From the NCBI GenBank assembly GCA_012295275.1, contig CM022668.1, positions 10,317,531 to 10,381,530 on the forward strand: a DNA stretch of 64,000 nt, in the 5' to 3' direction. The notes beneath the pieces were generated by a model. It had not been told where the DNA came from, made no database searches, and saw nothing but the letters and a program-made list of their open reading frames with translations. Made by a program: the position numbers and the translations under genes. The DNA comes from Chrysomallon squamiferum (lineage: Eukaryota; Mollusca; Gastropoda; Neomphalida; Peltospiridae). Positions 44,401 to 55,300 of the stretch are shown here, in pieces (the first letter of the stretch is position 1; each line of letters opens with the position of its first letter).

Positions 44401-45775
44401 GTTTTCATGATTTGATTATTTAGACGAGCCAAGTCATTCTTGAAATTTTCACAAGAAATATAAACAAACACTATCATCGCTACTTGAATATCAGTATGTG
44501 TAAACTATCTAAAGCAATATTACAATAAATGTAAAACTTTTTAAAAAGTGTTTTTCCCTTCAGAACACAGTTTTCGGAAATGAATAAACCGTCAATTTGA
44601 CGATAATCCGAACATTATATTTGAGCATACACACACACACACGCACGCACGCACACACACACACACACACGCACACACATACCAGAGACTAATAATTACC
44701 CACTAGTTCTCTACTTATTATGAACTGAACAGGTTTAAAAAATGGACAGAGTTGTGGTCTTGATACGAACAATAAAAATCGTATTTAAAATTAAACTCTG
44801 TGATTCTCATTCACGTACCTTCTTTAGCTGCATTTTACAACTAGAAAAATGATCCTTCTAAATAAGTTCCTCAAATATCTTGTGTACAGTCACAATTGTA
44901 CCTTTAACGATCTTAGATAAACTTGTACAGCTTACATTAACTGAGTTTAAAGTTATATCACGATGTTTGTCATTAACTAGTAAACACGTACTGGTTGTAC
45001 AGTCTGTTGACTCGTATCCTCTTTGACAACCATCAACACAAGTTCCATTCACATGATTACAAGTAAAATCTCCAAAAGATTTACGTTCTTTACACAGTTT
45101 CAAACAGTTTTGTCCTTGCTGATGAGTGGAGTAAAATGTTGTTTTTTTTGTTGTTTTTTTATAAAATAAAATTGAGGAGATAAAAGGTAATATGTAAAAT
45201 ATATAAGTAAAATGGACACTTACTGACTGATTGTCCCATCTTTTATAATTAAATACGTTACATTACTGTTTGCATTTACAATATATGACGTCACCCGAAC
45301 TGTTTGAATCGTGTTACATGTTGGTAAAAATGGAAACATTTTAATTTCCAATTTCAGGGAAAAAGTTGTTCGATTCTGAAGATGACAAGAACTACAAGTA
45401 TACACACGTATAGTATTTCATTTGACCGGTGTGTTCTGATACAATTCTTTATATGAATAACGTACATACAACACAGTTATTTTCTTGTTTCTGTTTTTAT
45501 TATCAGCAGAGTATTTCGGCCGCGGCGGATGATGATGTTGATGGTGATGTCGATGATAGCCTTGATGATTGCAAAATCTGACAGCAGACAATGAAACACT
45601 GAAATATAGATACAAACCTAATTTTGCAAACACTTGTACTTCACAGAAATCCATTGCTGTGTCACCACTGTTATTTGTTGACTGGTAAAGTGTGACGTAT
45701 CTCGCTGTGTTATTACATGTTATGTGTTTTATGATTGGATCAGTAGAATTCACTGTATAACACAAACAAGCATTA
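40033..45775 (-). CDS. R4: receptor with truncated tail, 5' end in gap
   Basis: Exons visible: FTP-B (45618-45775, cut by gap), a damaged type d EGF (44991-45125), EGFs 44095-44235, 43218-43364, 42603-42746 and 42016-42159, TM (41006-41102) and tail (40033-40184). All intact EGFs have eight cysteines and phase 1-1 borders. A frameshift ends the tail at TAA 40033-40035, before every Tyr motif of the ITAM tails. R4 would therefore be a membrane receptor without ITAM signalling, or a decaying gene. The type c EGF expected after the lectin is absent. Its 5' exons are inside the gap that joins it to R3, so assignment of FTP-B to R4 rather than R3 rests on its R5/R8-like sequence. Confidence 0.72.
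40321..40500. repeat. (GATA)n/(GATG)n microsatellite
   Basis: Long tetranucleotide array in the R4 intron between tail and TM. Confidence 0.95.
40807..40857. repeat. (TA)n microsatellite
   Basis: About 25 units, same intron. Confidence 0.95.
41006..41102 (-). CDS. R4 transmembrane exon
   Basis: 97 nt, phase 1-2; DVTIMVISVVLVVSAVIFAS; acceptor CACATAG. Confidence 0.83.
41351..41446. repeat. (ATTT)n microsatellite
   Basis: Two runs broken by gatatatt. Confidence 0.95.
42016..42159 (-). CDS. R4 EGF (type i, ECNQGTYGEQC)
   Basis: 144 nt, phase 1-1, eight cysteines. Confidence 0.85.
42603..42746 (-). CDS. R4 EGF (type h, GCDGMFGPNC)
   Basis: 144 nt, phase 1-1, eight cysteines. Confidence 0.85.
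43218..43364 (-). CDS. R4 EGF (type f, ECRHDTYGPNC)
   Basis: 147 nt, phase 1-1, eight cysteines; donor GAAC|GTGAGT. The only intact type f copy. Confidence 0.85.
43885..44000 (+). mobile_element. possible tRNA-derived SINE relic
   Basis: Contains 'catggtctgatgggaaagc' and 'cttgtggttcgac', which resemble pol III A and B boxes about 35 nt apart, with unique GC-richer sequence between. Boundaries not visible. Confidence 0.35.
44095..44235 (-). CDS. R4 EGF (type e, GCSGTYGYNC)
   Basis: 141 nt, phase 1-1, eight cysteines. Confidence 0.85.
44636..44681. repeat. (CA)n microsatellite
   Basis: acacac/gcac tract in the R4 intron. Confidence 0.9.
44991..45125 (-). pseudogene. R4 damaged type d EGF exon
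   Basis: Body reads [20 protein letters not shown] and [16 protein letters not shown] with donor CA|GTACGT. The 5' border is rearranged (the ECS start and the TTCAG acceptor are replaced) and one Cys is Ser (KSFGD). The nearest AG would enter in the wrong phase. Confidence 0.72.
45618..45775 (-). CDS. R4 FTP-B (second lectin half), partial, shifted donor
   Basis: Reads NACLCYTVN … [21 protein letters not shown]5/R8 type but SGD instead of RGD. The usual donor (TTTG|GTAAATT) is mutated to TTTGCAAAATT. The next GT (TTAG|GTTTGT) is in phase 1 and adds four codons. Confidence 0.75.
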
Positions 45776-45975
45776 NNNNNNNNNNNNNNNNNNNNNNNNN
45801 NNNNNNNNNNNNNNNNNNNNNNNNNNNNNNNNNNNNNNNNNNNNNNNNNNNNNNNNNNNNNNNNNNNNNNNNNNNNNNNNNNNNNNNNNNNNNNNNNNNN
45901 NNNNNNNNNNNNNNNNNNNNNNNNNNNNNNNNNNNNNNNNNNNNNNNNNNNNNNNNNNNNNNNNNNNNNNNNNNN
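45776..45975. other. assembly gap (200 N)
   Basis: Nominal 200-N gap. Left flank is FTP-B of an R5/R8-like gene; right flank is a type c EGF of an R7-like gene. These exons are never adjacent in this order in other members, so the 3' half of R3 and the 5' half of R4 are missing. Confidence 0.97.
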
Positions 45976-46018
45976 CAATCTTCACCACACAACACACCAT
46001 AGTGACTGGAATCACACA
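45976..46018 (-). CDS. R3 EGF3 (type c), first part
   Basis: VCDSSHYGVLCGED, acceptor TTTCAG, then gap. Confidence 0.8.
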
Positions 46019-49000
46019 CTGAAATACAATTACAAAATTATTATTATAAAACATTTCTAAACTAAGTATCCATAACAATGATATTAAATTAACCTACCCA
46101 TTTTCCAACTGCGGACAGATTTTCTTAAACTGAATATCATGATACTATACAGCAAAATAGTTTACCTAGATTCTGAATAACATACGGACACACACAAACA
46201 CACACACACACACACATTTATTTTGAATATTAATATTTATCTATTAATATTTGCTTAATGACTTAAATAATTATAACTCTTAACAGTCAATGTCATATTA
46301 ATAAGCTGTTTTTCATGATTAGTATTTTCTGTATGATACCATTACACGAGGACCCAGTCCAGTTAGTCTCACATCCGTCAGAACATTTTCCAGTAGTGTA
46401 ATTACAGGGATGTGTTTTACAATGACAAAACTCAGTGCAGTGTTCAGCATACGTTCCAGAGTCACACACTGAAAAGTAAACGTAAATTGTATAATCGTAA
46501 GAATTAATACATATTGCTCTTTAATAAATTATTTTAAAAAATATGAAAAGATAACACTTTCTTATAGATGTTCTTGTGTCACATATTTAAAATGAAGTTA
46601 AACAAAACGACTGAAAAATAATAAAGAAATAGGATTATAATAACGATTCCGATGATAGTGATGATGATGTGTGTGTGTGTGTGCGTGCGTGCTAGCATAC
46701 GTATGCAAATGAATCTACATATTTATGTGTGTGTACGAGTGGTTCTAAATGTGTCTACTAAATGTTTATACATGTCCTTTCAAAGTCTACATACCAAAAA
46801 TTTGAACTTCACAAAAGTCCATTGAAAAGTCGCCTTTGTTTCTGTAAAGTGTGATGTATCTAGCATTCTGATTACAGGTCAGATGTGTTATATTTGGACT
46901 GTGTATATCTGTTTTACCACACAAGTGTCCTTTGTTTATCTGGTTTGACTCCTTAGAGCTGTAGAGTTCAACACCATCTCTGCGATCAGTGACTAAAAAG
47001 TAATAAAAATATGTATATCTCTCTATCTATATCTGTATCTAAACACACACACAATTTTGTAAACATACATGCATATAGACATGTACACTAATTAATCAAT
47101 TAAAAACAACTGCAACAATACAGCAATCGACACGTTGGCATTATGTTAAATATAGATTCCAAAGAAGCCGTTATAAGAAATAACGAAATAAGTGGTCACT
47201 ATGGAATCCGAAAATAAGATATGACAGCAGAATTATCTAAACTTTAATGTAACATTTTGTTCCTATTTTCATGTACAAATAATTTGATCTGTGCATGTGT
47301 TTCTATGTTTCCTTCCTTGAAGAACATAATTAAAATAGTAAAGTATATATTTATTTTCTTTGTGTATTGTTTTTATACACCTTATTTATTTAAAGACAAC
47401 TAAAATGAGTAAATGATATAAAAATGAGTGTTATTATTATTATATATAAAACATTTACACAACAGCTACTACTACAACTACCACGACAACTATTATTACT
47501 ATTATGATGATATTAAGCTCCTTTCTTTAGAACGTATCTAAAATCAAGACTAGTAAAAAGTATAAAATAATTTATGAAGGTAAGTAGAGATAACGGAAAC
47601 TTACATCCAGTTCTGAAGTAAATGATTACTTCATGTATGAAATAAAAATCTCCCAGGTCTACCTCCCACCAGCTGGGTTGGTTACTGACATCTGTTAGAA
47701 TACAGTAAAAATCAGTAGCCCTGGTGTCACCATCTACTGCCAGTGAAGAATTTCGATACAGGGTTGAATAATAGGAACTTTGTGTGGTCTTCTTACCAAA
47801 CGCAGTGTTTTCTAGAATAAATAATTTAATTAATTAATTAATAAAACTAAGTTATAATGATTCACATATGTTACTACTACTACTACTACTACTGCTACTA
47901 CTACTACTAATACTACTACTTTTACTACTACTAGTACTACTACTACTAGTACTACTGCTACTACTACTGGTTCTTCTACAACAGTTACTACTATTGGTAC
48001 TGATTTTACTAGAATTACTAGATCCTGTAACATAATATATATTACACTTACTAAAACACAAGCTATACACACTCATACACATAAACACACACACAGACAC
48101 ATAAACACACACACATACACACATACACTCATATGGAAATAAATTAAGCAACACAAGTTCACGGACCTATAATTCTGTAATGATTTATTGATATATAGCA
48201 TCTGGCTGAATAGCAGGACTTTCTTGGAGATATTTAATGTACGTGCAAACACAAACATTGCACGTTAAATGTCATACCCTGAACAGTCTTGAAATCTGGT
48301 TTATAATGATTACATTATCATATTCTCTCCTGTCAACTTGGATTGAATATTCAGTACTATAACTGTCACTCTATACTGTAAATTGTCAGAGGCTACAAGG
48401 TATCACAGTATTGGCATCAGAAATGCGGGAATGTTTCTCTGACAAACTGGACATCTACTTGGGCGCAGTATTCCCATCCTTTCCAGACATTTGAACAAAC
48501 ACAGGGCTGTCGTTCAAATGACTCAATCGCATCTTTAAAACAACAGTGGTTACCATGGGGAGCAATTTACAGGTTAGGGGGTAGAAGACCTATCAACGTA
48601 TAAAACTGTTCCCAGATCATAAAGCCGTGAGATTTGCCTGGTTTCATCAAACTGTTCATTGGAACATTGCATCAAGACAAAGGGTTCACTTTTCCGATGA
48701 GACTGTTTCTTCCTGTGTAATGTGGATAGTTGTACACGTGTCGGGAGACGAAGGATAACAGCTATGGCTTCCCACAGTGTCCAAGATACAGTTTTGTTTT
48801 GGTGAGATCTGTCATGGTGTGGATATGTATTTAGATGGGTTGGAATATGGAGCTTATCACCATTTGTGAAGCTTAAGTGGGCCTTGGTACCAACAGCAGA
48901 TCCTTCATAAAGTTGTTATTCCTCATTTTCATAATCATCCTTTAGCCACAAGACTCATCTTCACGCACGACAATGCCAGGCTCACGTACATCGTGCTGTC

Positions 49001-49649
49001 AGTCAGTTATTGCAATAGAAAGCCTGTCCACAGACAACGAAACCCATCTGTCCACAGACAAAGAAACCCACCTGTCCAAAGACAAAGAAACCCACCTGTC
49101 CACAGACAAAGAAACCCACCTGTCCAGGCGCTTAATGAATTAAGGATTAGGACAGTACTCCAACATGATTCCTCAAAATCAGTTCAAGAGATTTATCCAA
49201 GGAATGAAGAAGAATTTTCAAGCAGTTACACGAGATACTGATGGAAAGTCAATATTATTAACTTCCCAGATGTCTGTGTGGCATTGATAGTTAAATCAAT
49301 GCAACAACAGTGAAATTCGCAACGTTTTTGAATTAAATGACATCATTTTCTAAATCTGTAGCATCTTGAAATAAATCGCATTATCTCATGATATTATTGC
49401 TTATGTTTCTCCTCATATCGCATGAACGTTTCATTTGGTATAGAAATCTTTGAGAAATTTCATGCACCATGTATGTACGTATGTGGCTTTGTGTATGTAT
49501 GTAGGTATTTATATATGTGTGTCTCTATAGGTATGTATATATGTATGTATGTATGTATTTATGCACACACACACACATACATACATATATAATATATACA
49601 CTCACATTAAATATACATGCATATATAGATAGATGTGTTTCTGTGTGTG

Positions 49650-49687
<38 letters not shown>

Positions 49688-50774
49688 AACATAAATATAT
49701 ACATATATATGTTTGTATGTATGTATGTATGTATATATATATATATATATACACACACACATACACACACTTACACATACATATGCACATTCAAAAAGAG
49801 TACATGCACACTGAAAAACATACATGAAAATTATGAAGTTTAAATATACTAACCAACTGTGCATTTTGGACCTGACCAACCGCTTTTGCAAGAATTGGGG
49901 CCGCCATTACATCCTGTGACGTCATCACAATTATTAATATCACAGTGACACGTGTAGTTACAGTTCAGTCCATAGGTCCCTTGTGTACAGTCACCTAGCA
50001 ACACAGTGAGAGATCAGTAATAACAACAGAAGTGTAATAAATGTCACTGGAAGATGTCTAAAAATATACACTAAATTAATCTTGATAATCGACAGTTAAA
50101 AACATGATGATAAAGAAACAAACAAACAACTAAATACATCGAAGTAGAAACAAAAATAAATTAGTTTTTTTTTCTTTAACAAAACACCTAATATGTTCCT
50201 AGTTTGGCTTATTAAAATAATTTCCGGCGAAGATAGATAATGTCGTCTTTGTTTAACGTGAAAGTCGTTTATCTGTTAAGCTGTGTTTCATTAGATGCAT
50301 TCGTTTTGTACAATTTTTGTATGTATTGAGATTATCTAGTCTCTATGTATGTATGTATGTATCAATGTATAGATGTATGTATGTATGTATGTATCAATGT
50401 ATAGATGTATGTATGTATGTACGTATGTATGTATGTATGTATGTTTGTATACGTTAAAAAGCATTTCTCAATAACCGAGAATAGTCATGGCTACGTTTTT
50501 CGTTACTTTTGCATGCAATTTATTAATATTAATAAATTAAGAGTGAAATATTAATTACAGTTAGATTGTACTATATAATATTTCGTAACGTTTTCATTCT
50601 GTTTAGCTATATATCTCTATGTCTATATACACTCTCACAAACAGACATATATTTGTATATCTAAATATGTGTATTTGTGTGTCTGTGTGTGTGTGTGAAA
50701 TTACCTGACACGTTTTCAGTCAAGAAATAAACGCACAACGCAGAAAGAAACAAGTAAATCCAACACTTCAACAT
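45976..50774 (-). CDS. R3: lectin-EGF receptor, 3' half in gap
   Basis: Exons: signal peptide (50705-50774), EGF1 (49854-49994), FTP-A (47605-47811), FTP-B (46795-46992), EGF2 (46340-46468) and the first 43 nt of EGF3 (45976-46018). All are open with correct phases. Exons, introns, Tc1 relic and microsatellites are nearly identical to R7 at an offset of about 32.5 kb, which marks a recent duplication or conversion. Whether R3 has an ITAM tail or the NPxY tail of R7 cannot be told, because the rest is lost in the gap. Confidence 0.8.
46340..46468 (-). CDS. R3 EGF2 (type b, VCDSGTYAEHC)
   Basis: 129 nt, phase 1-1, eight cysteines, no stop (GGA at both sites that are TGA in R2 and R6). Confidence 0.85.
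46795..46992 (-). CDS. R3 FTP-B (second lectin half)
   Basis: 198 nt, phase 1-1; DRRDGVELYSSKESN … RNKGDFSMDFCEVQIF. Confidence 0.83.
47605..47811 (-). CDS. R3 FTP-A (first lectin half)
   Basis: 207 nt, phase 1-1; [30 protein letters not shown]. Confidence 0.85.
47871..48010. repeat. (ACT)n trinucleotide repeat
   Basis: Expanded relative to 15370-15440 in R7. Confidence 0.9.
48370..49260 (+). mobile_element. decayed Tc1/mariner-like element in an R3 intron
   Basis: Nearly base-identical to 15790-16680, including the internal 24-nt repeats (49025-49125). Same intron and orientation, so it was copied with the gene. Confidence 0.65.
49470..49790. repeat. (ATGT)n, (CA)n, (TA)n compound repeats
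   Basis: Counterpart of 16890-17215. Confidence 0.9.
49854..49994 (-). CDS. R3 EGF1 (type a)
   Basis: 141 nt, phase 1-1, eight cysteines; identical in protein to R7 EGF1 as far as I can read. Confidence 0.85.
50705..50774 (-). CDS. R3 signal peptide exon
   Basis: ATG 50772-50774; [20 protein letters not shown], donor TCAG|GTAATT. Confidence 0.85.
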
Positions 50775-50979
50775 GTTTTGTGTTCTGAAACAACAAAATC
50801 TGTTAACTTTTATAAAACCTCCTTTCTTTATACAGAGTTGTGTCAAGTAACAAGAAGTCATAAAACACAAGTTCTTCAAGGGTTGTAATAAATAAACTTA
50901 ATAGGGGTGTGTCCTGTATATGTATTCGATAGCTCCTTTCAAATGCGTCAAGTTGTAATTTCAATTTACACCCCTTCCT

Positions 50980-51180
50980 GATTTGTCCCTGCAAGTACTT
51001 GAAAGTCTTCCTACATCTCTTATTAATCATACACGTTAATGATTTATAATGCTTTGTTAAACAACCCTAAAACTGAATATGGATCAAAAATTGGTTTATG
51101 AGCGGTTGTCGAGTGACATTGTTGTATATTTACACAGTGATAAAGAAGAGGAACACTATATTCAAGAGATCTTCTAGTAA
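50980..51180 (-). promoter_or_regulatory. R3 upstream block (GATA/ETS-like sites and TATA box)
   Basis: TGATAAAGAAGAGGAA at 51138-51153, TATAAATCA at 51040-51048, about 250 bp below the R2 AATAAA. Confidence 0.6.
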
Positions 51181-51297
51181 CGTTTTAAAAAAAATACAAA
51201 TAAATAAATGAAAGTAAAAAAAGTGAAACAAATTAAAAAAAAATAAATAAATAAACAAAATAAAATAAAATAGGTAATACTTTCATTTTTTTTAAAC

Positions 51298-51303
51298 TTT
51301 ATT
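51298..51303 (-). terminator. conserved AATAAA poly(A) signal of R2
   Basis: About 700 nt after the R2 stop, same context as paralogues. Confidence 0.5.
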
Positions 51304-51406
51304 TTAACTTTTCAATATGAGTGAGGTACATATTTTGTTTTCCATAGATTATATGAAAGTATATCACATACATATATAATCGAAACAGAATGCAAATAAA
51401 CATATA

Positions 51407-51510
<104 letters not shown>

Positions 51511-51619
51511 GTGGTAAAAAATGACAAAATATTAAATAGAATAATAAAAGGTAAAAGCTGGAGAGAAAGATAACATTTTATCTTTATATATCCACAGTCA
51601 AACATTTACAACAACAGAC

Positions 51620-51860
51620 TGAATAGCGTAATAATAATGTAATATTTAAATATGCAAATAACTCGAGAATAACGTAACATTTAAATACACAAATAACTTT
51701 AGAATTAGATGATATTTCAATACACAGATAACTTGAATATCGTATTATTTATATACACAAATAACTTGACGTTAATATAATGTTTTAATGCATAAATAAT
51801 ATAATAATAACGTGATTAAATGCACAAATAACATGAAAATAATACGGTACTTAAGTACCA
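51620..51860. repeat. degenerate tandem repeat in R2 3' flank
   Basis: Same family and order as 19075-19320. Confidence 0.7.
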
Positions 51861-52003
51861 AATAGTGTACATTTTTACTTATATAAATGTAAGAAAATGA
51901 ATACTTAATCTGATTACACAAGTTCAACTACATACACAGTTTTCGTCGCCAATTCCATTTCACAGTCAATCACTTCACAATAAACTCGCATTAGTACTGA
52001 AAA

Positions 52004-52352
52004 TCATATTCCTGTTATCTTTTCATACGTATTTCGTGAAAGTTCATTCAGCTTGAGTTTTTCGTACTCGTTCATTTCAATATTTTGACTGCTATTAACG
52101 TAGACATTTCTAGGCGTGTTTCTCTCCAACTGATCACGTGATACCTGTGAATTAACATAAGCAGAAACCGTGACAACATCAGAGGAAGGAAAATTGGTGT
52201 AACCACCAGGTTCAGACTGAGTTTCTTCGTTTCTTTGTTCAATGTTCTCATAATGTTCATCTTCGTGTTCTGAGATTTGACGAGTTCTCACTCGGTTTAC
52301 TTTAGACTCTCTCGTTTCTTTTTTTGTCTTCCGTCTCAATTTTTTTATCAAG
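52004..52352 (-). CDS. R2 last exon: ITAM tail
   Basis: 349 nt; basic LIKKLRRKTKK juxtamembrane, HYENI, AYVNS, VYVNS, EYEKL, TYEKI. YEKL-x9-YEKI fits the invertebrate ITAM pattern YxxI/L-x(6-12)-YxxI/L. Confidence 0.88.
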
Positions 52353-55300
52353 CTTTAAAAAATAACAAATAAATAACAAAGAAAAAAGAAAAAAGTAGAA
52401 GAAAAAATATATATACATTTGTTCATTGAATCTCTATTTTTTCGTTTTAATCCACCTAAGTTATATGTAAATGACGTAACAAGGCTTATATAGATGTGTG
52501 TGTGTGTGTCTATATTTTTTTATATTTGTATGCTTCTTTTAATGCATCTATAAACGTGTGGATGTCTGCATCTATATATGTCAGTGTGTGTGTGTGTGTG
52601 CGTGTCTGTGTGTGTGTTTGGCGTGCGTGTGTGTTCGTTGAATCATTACTCTCCTTATTTCCCCCTTTTATTATTGTGTACATTCTATCTTCGTATGTAT
52701 GTGTGTTAGTATGTGTATGTCAGTATATGGTTGTATGTGTGTATATGTGTGTGTGTGTGCATATTTAAATATATACACGTATAGGCATGTAAGTATGAAC
52801 GTAAGGATGCACGTACATGTGTGTGCGTTTGTGTGTATGTGTGTATGTGTGTATAATACAGACATAATATTTCGTACCAGACAGTCACGGAGATGAAGAT
52901 GAGAACTGATAAAATGTATACAACAGAAAACACGATGATAATCACATCTTTTCTCACTTCTGATGAACTGATTGCTATGTGAAAGTAAAAAACAAATAAA
53001 ATAGAATTAAAAAAAAAAAAAGAACTAATATGAATTAAAAATGGTTATGGAAAGAAGGAAGAAAAGAGTATGCCAAAATATTTTTCTTTTGTGTATTATT
53101 ATGAGACATATGAGTACATGTGTTATTATATATGTGCATCGGTTCCCTCACACGAACCCAGATTGTACTAAGCAACACATCTACGTCATTTATTTATTTA
53201 CTTCCGATTTGGTGATGATGAAGTCGTATCATTAATGAACTATTGTGAATACAGAAGTTGTGAGTTAATAACACAGTGATAGCTGTCGTTCTTAAAATAT
53301 AATCGTAGTTTCAAAATATATTGACAAACTAACTTAATTGACAAAAATAGATCCGGAACCTAATTTTCTTCAAACGTGTTGTAATTTCACCACACTGTTT
53401 GTTAACTTTAAAAAAAATATGCTCCTTGATTCCCAAGACATCAGCAATGTGAAATAAATGCTAATACAGCAAACAAATAAGCCAACAGATAAATAACTAA
53501 AGAAATACATTTTGCAATATTTTTCTGGACAAATAACTTGAGTATTACGTCCCAGCTAAATCTAGGTCCAGTCTAAATTCGGCTACAGATATTGTATGTA
53601 TTCTATTAACATATCTGAAGTACAGTACAAACAGATCATCTATTACATTAACATATTTAAATCCGACTACAAATATTGTGCACATTATATTAGCATAAAT
53701 AAACTTCGAAACAAACATTTATTCCAGTACATTAATACATTTAAATTTGGCTACAAATACTCTTTATGTTATATAAACATATCTGTGTATGTATATAGGT
53801 AATGTATGTATTTATATATGCTGTACTTCATTCATTACTGATCAAATCAAACTTGACCATTTATATTAAAATCCGAAGTGTAAACGCTTCCAAACTCGTA
53901 ACACTTAAAACAATTTGTTAAAACTGAAATTTTTAGACTCATGAGAATGTTAACATTGTCATTACTGGTATATGATTTGGTGCAAGAAAACAAATATGGG
54001 TAACGTGCACCGTAGTTTCCACTCCACCCTTCCTGACATTGTCCACTCCACCCTTACTGATATTGTCCACAACATGAGCCTATCCAACCCATGAATATAC
54101 CAACTTTGTTTGCTAATTATTGACTAACTTTCCTTATATACATACTTATTTACTTACACGAATGTTACTTTTCAGATAACACATATATATACATCCATTT
54201 CTTTATCTACCTACCTACCCATCTGCCTGTCTGTCTGTCTCTATATCGAGACGAGAATATTTGTGTCTATGCATTTTATAGAATTTGTCTGTTTTTATAA
54301 ATCCTATATGGATAATTTAAACGGAATATGATAACACTTGCTGAATATAGTTACTGATTGTATGAAGACACTGACTTTTTATGACACAGATTCTATGAGA
54401 AAACTTACGATTTGTATAATGATAATTAATGATTGTATTATGACACTTACTGACTGTACAGTCTGCTTGTTCCCACCCTGCAAGGCAGCCATCTTTACAT
54501 GTTCCATTCTGTGTGTCACAGTCCTGTCTACCTTTACAATGTCTGTCATCACAAGACATGTTACAGTTGTATCCATACGTGCCACTGCAAGCTGAAAAGG
54601 GAAAAAGAAACGAAAAGTAGAACAGAAGAATGTAACACATGTTTCTGAAAATATACAGCTGATAACGTCGATATATCTACAAGTAAGAAATGGATTGAAA
54701 ATACAATGTCGAAACTGCAATTTTTTATATTCATGGATGTCTCAATCTTCTTGATTTTAAATGCGTGAATACTTATGTTTAATTTGTGACGAAAAGCAGA
54801 CACTCAATATTTATTAATATCAAAAATGAAAACTTATCTCATACATAGATATATAATTCGTACATACATAATGCATACATATGTACATACATATATAAAG
54901 ACATTTATACATACTGCATACATACAAACAAACATACATGCAAATTACGTATTTTAAATAATTAACTGTTCGTTTCTATAATACAAATGAGTCAGATGCA
55001 TTTAACATTTTTGAAAAAAAAAATTCATTTCTTTTTGATTCACTAGTAAACACGTACTGGTTGTACAGTCCTTACGCTCGTATCCTATTTGACAACCATC
55101 AACACAAGTTCCATTCACATGATCACAAGTTGAATTTCCGAAACATTTACGATCTGTACACAACTTTGCACAGTTTTGTCCGTATCGATCACGGGAACAT
55201 TCTGAAATAAAGAAATGTAAATTACAAAGGCTGAATATAAAGAAAGACCATTTCATAAAACACAGAATAACAAAATACAAATACACACACACAGACACAA

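Noticed and set aside
48993-49241. ORF with repeats (NRKPVHRQRNPSVHRQRNPPV…), also at 16413-16661
   Set aside because: Translation of the 24-nt repeat inside the Tc1 relic; no start context and not the transposase frame.
50803-51030. Minus-strand 75-codon ORF (MINKRCRKTFKYLQ…) upstream of the signal peptide, also at 18230-18457 and 28664-28891
   Set aside because: Open in three paralogues only because they are recent copies. Its ATG lies about 10 nt after the TATA box, so it would precede the expected start of transcription, and it resembles no protein.
54338-54595. Plus-strand ORF (…[18 protein letters not shown]…) antisense to a type e EGF, also at 4117-4359 and 5234-5548
   Set aside because: Shadow of the real minus-strand exon; recurs only because the exon is conserved.
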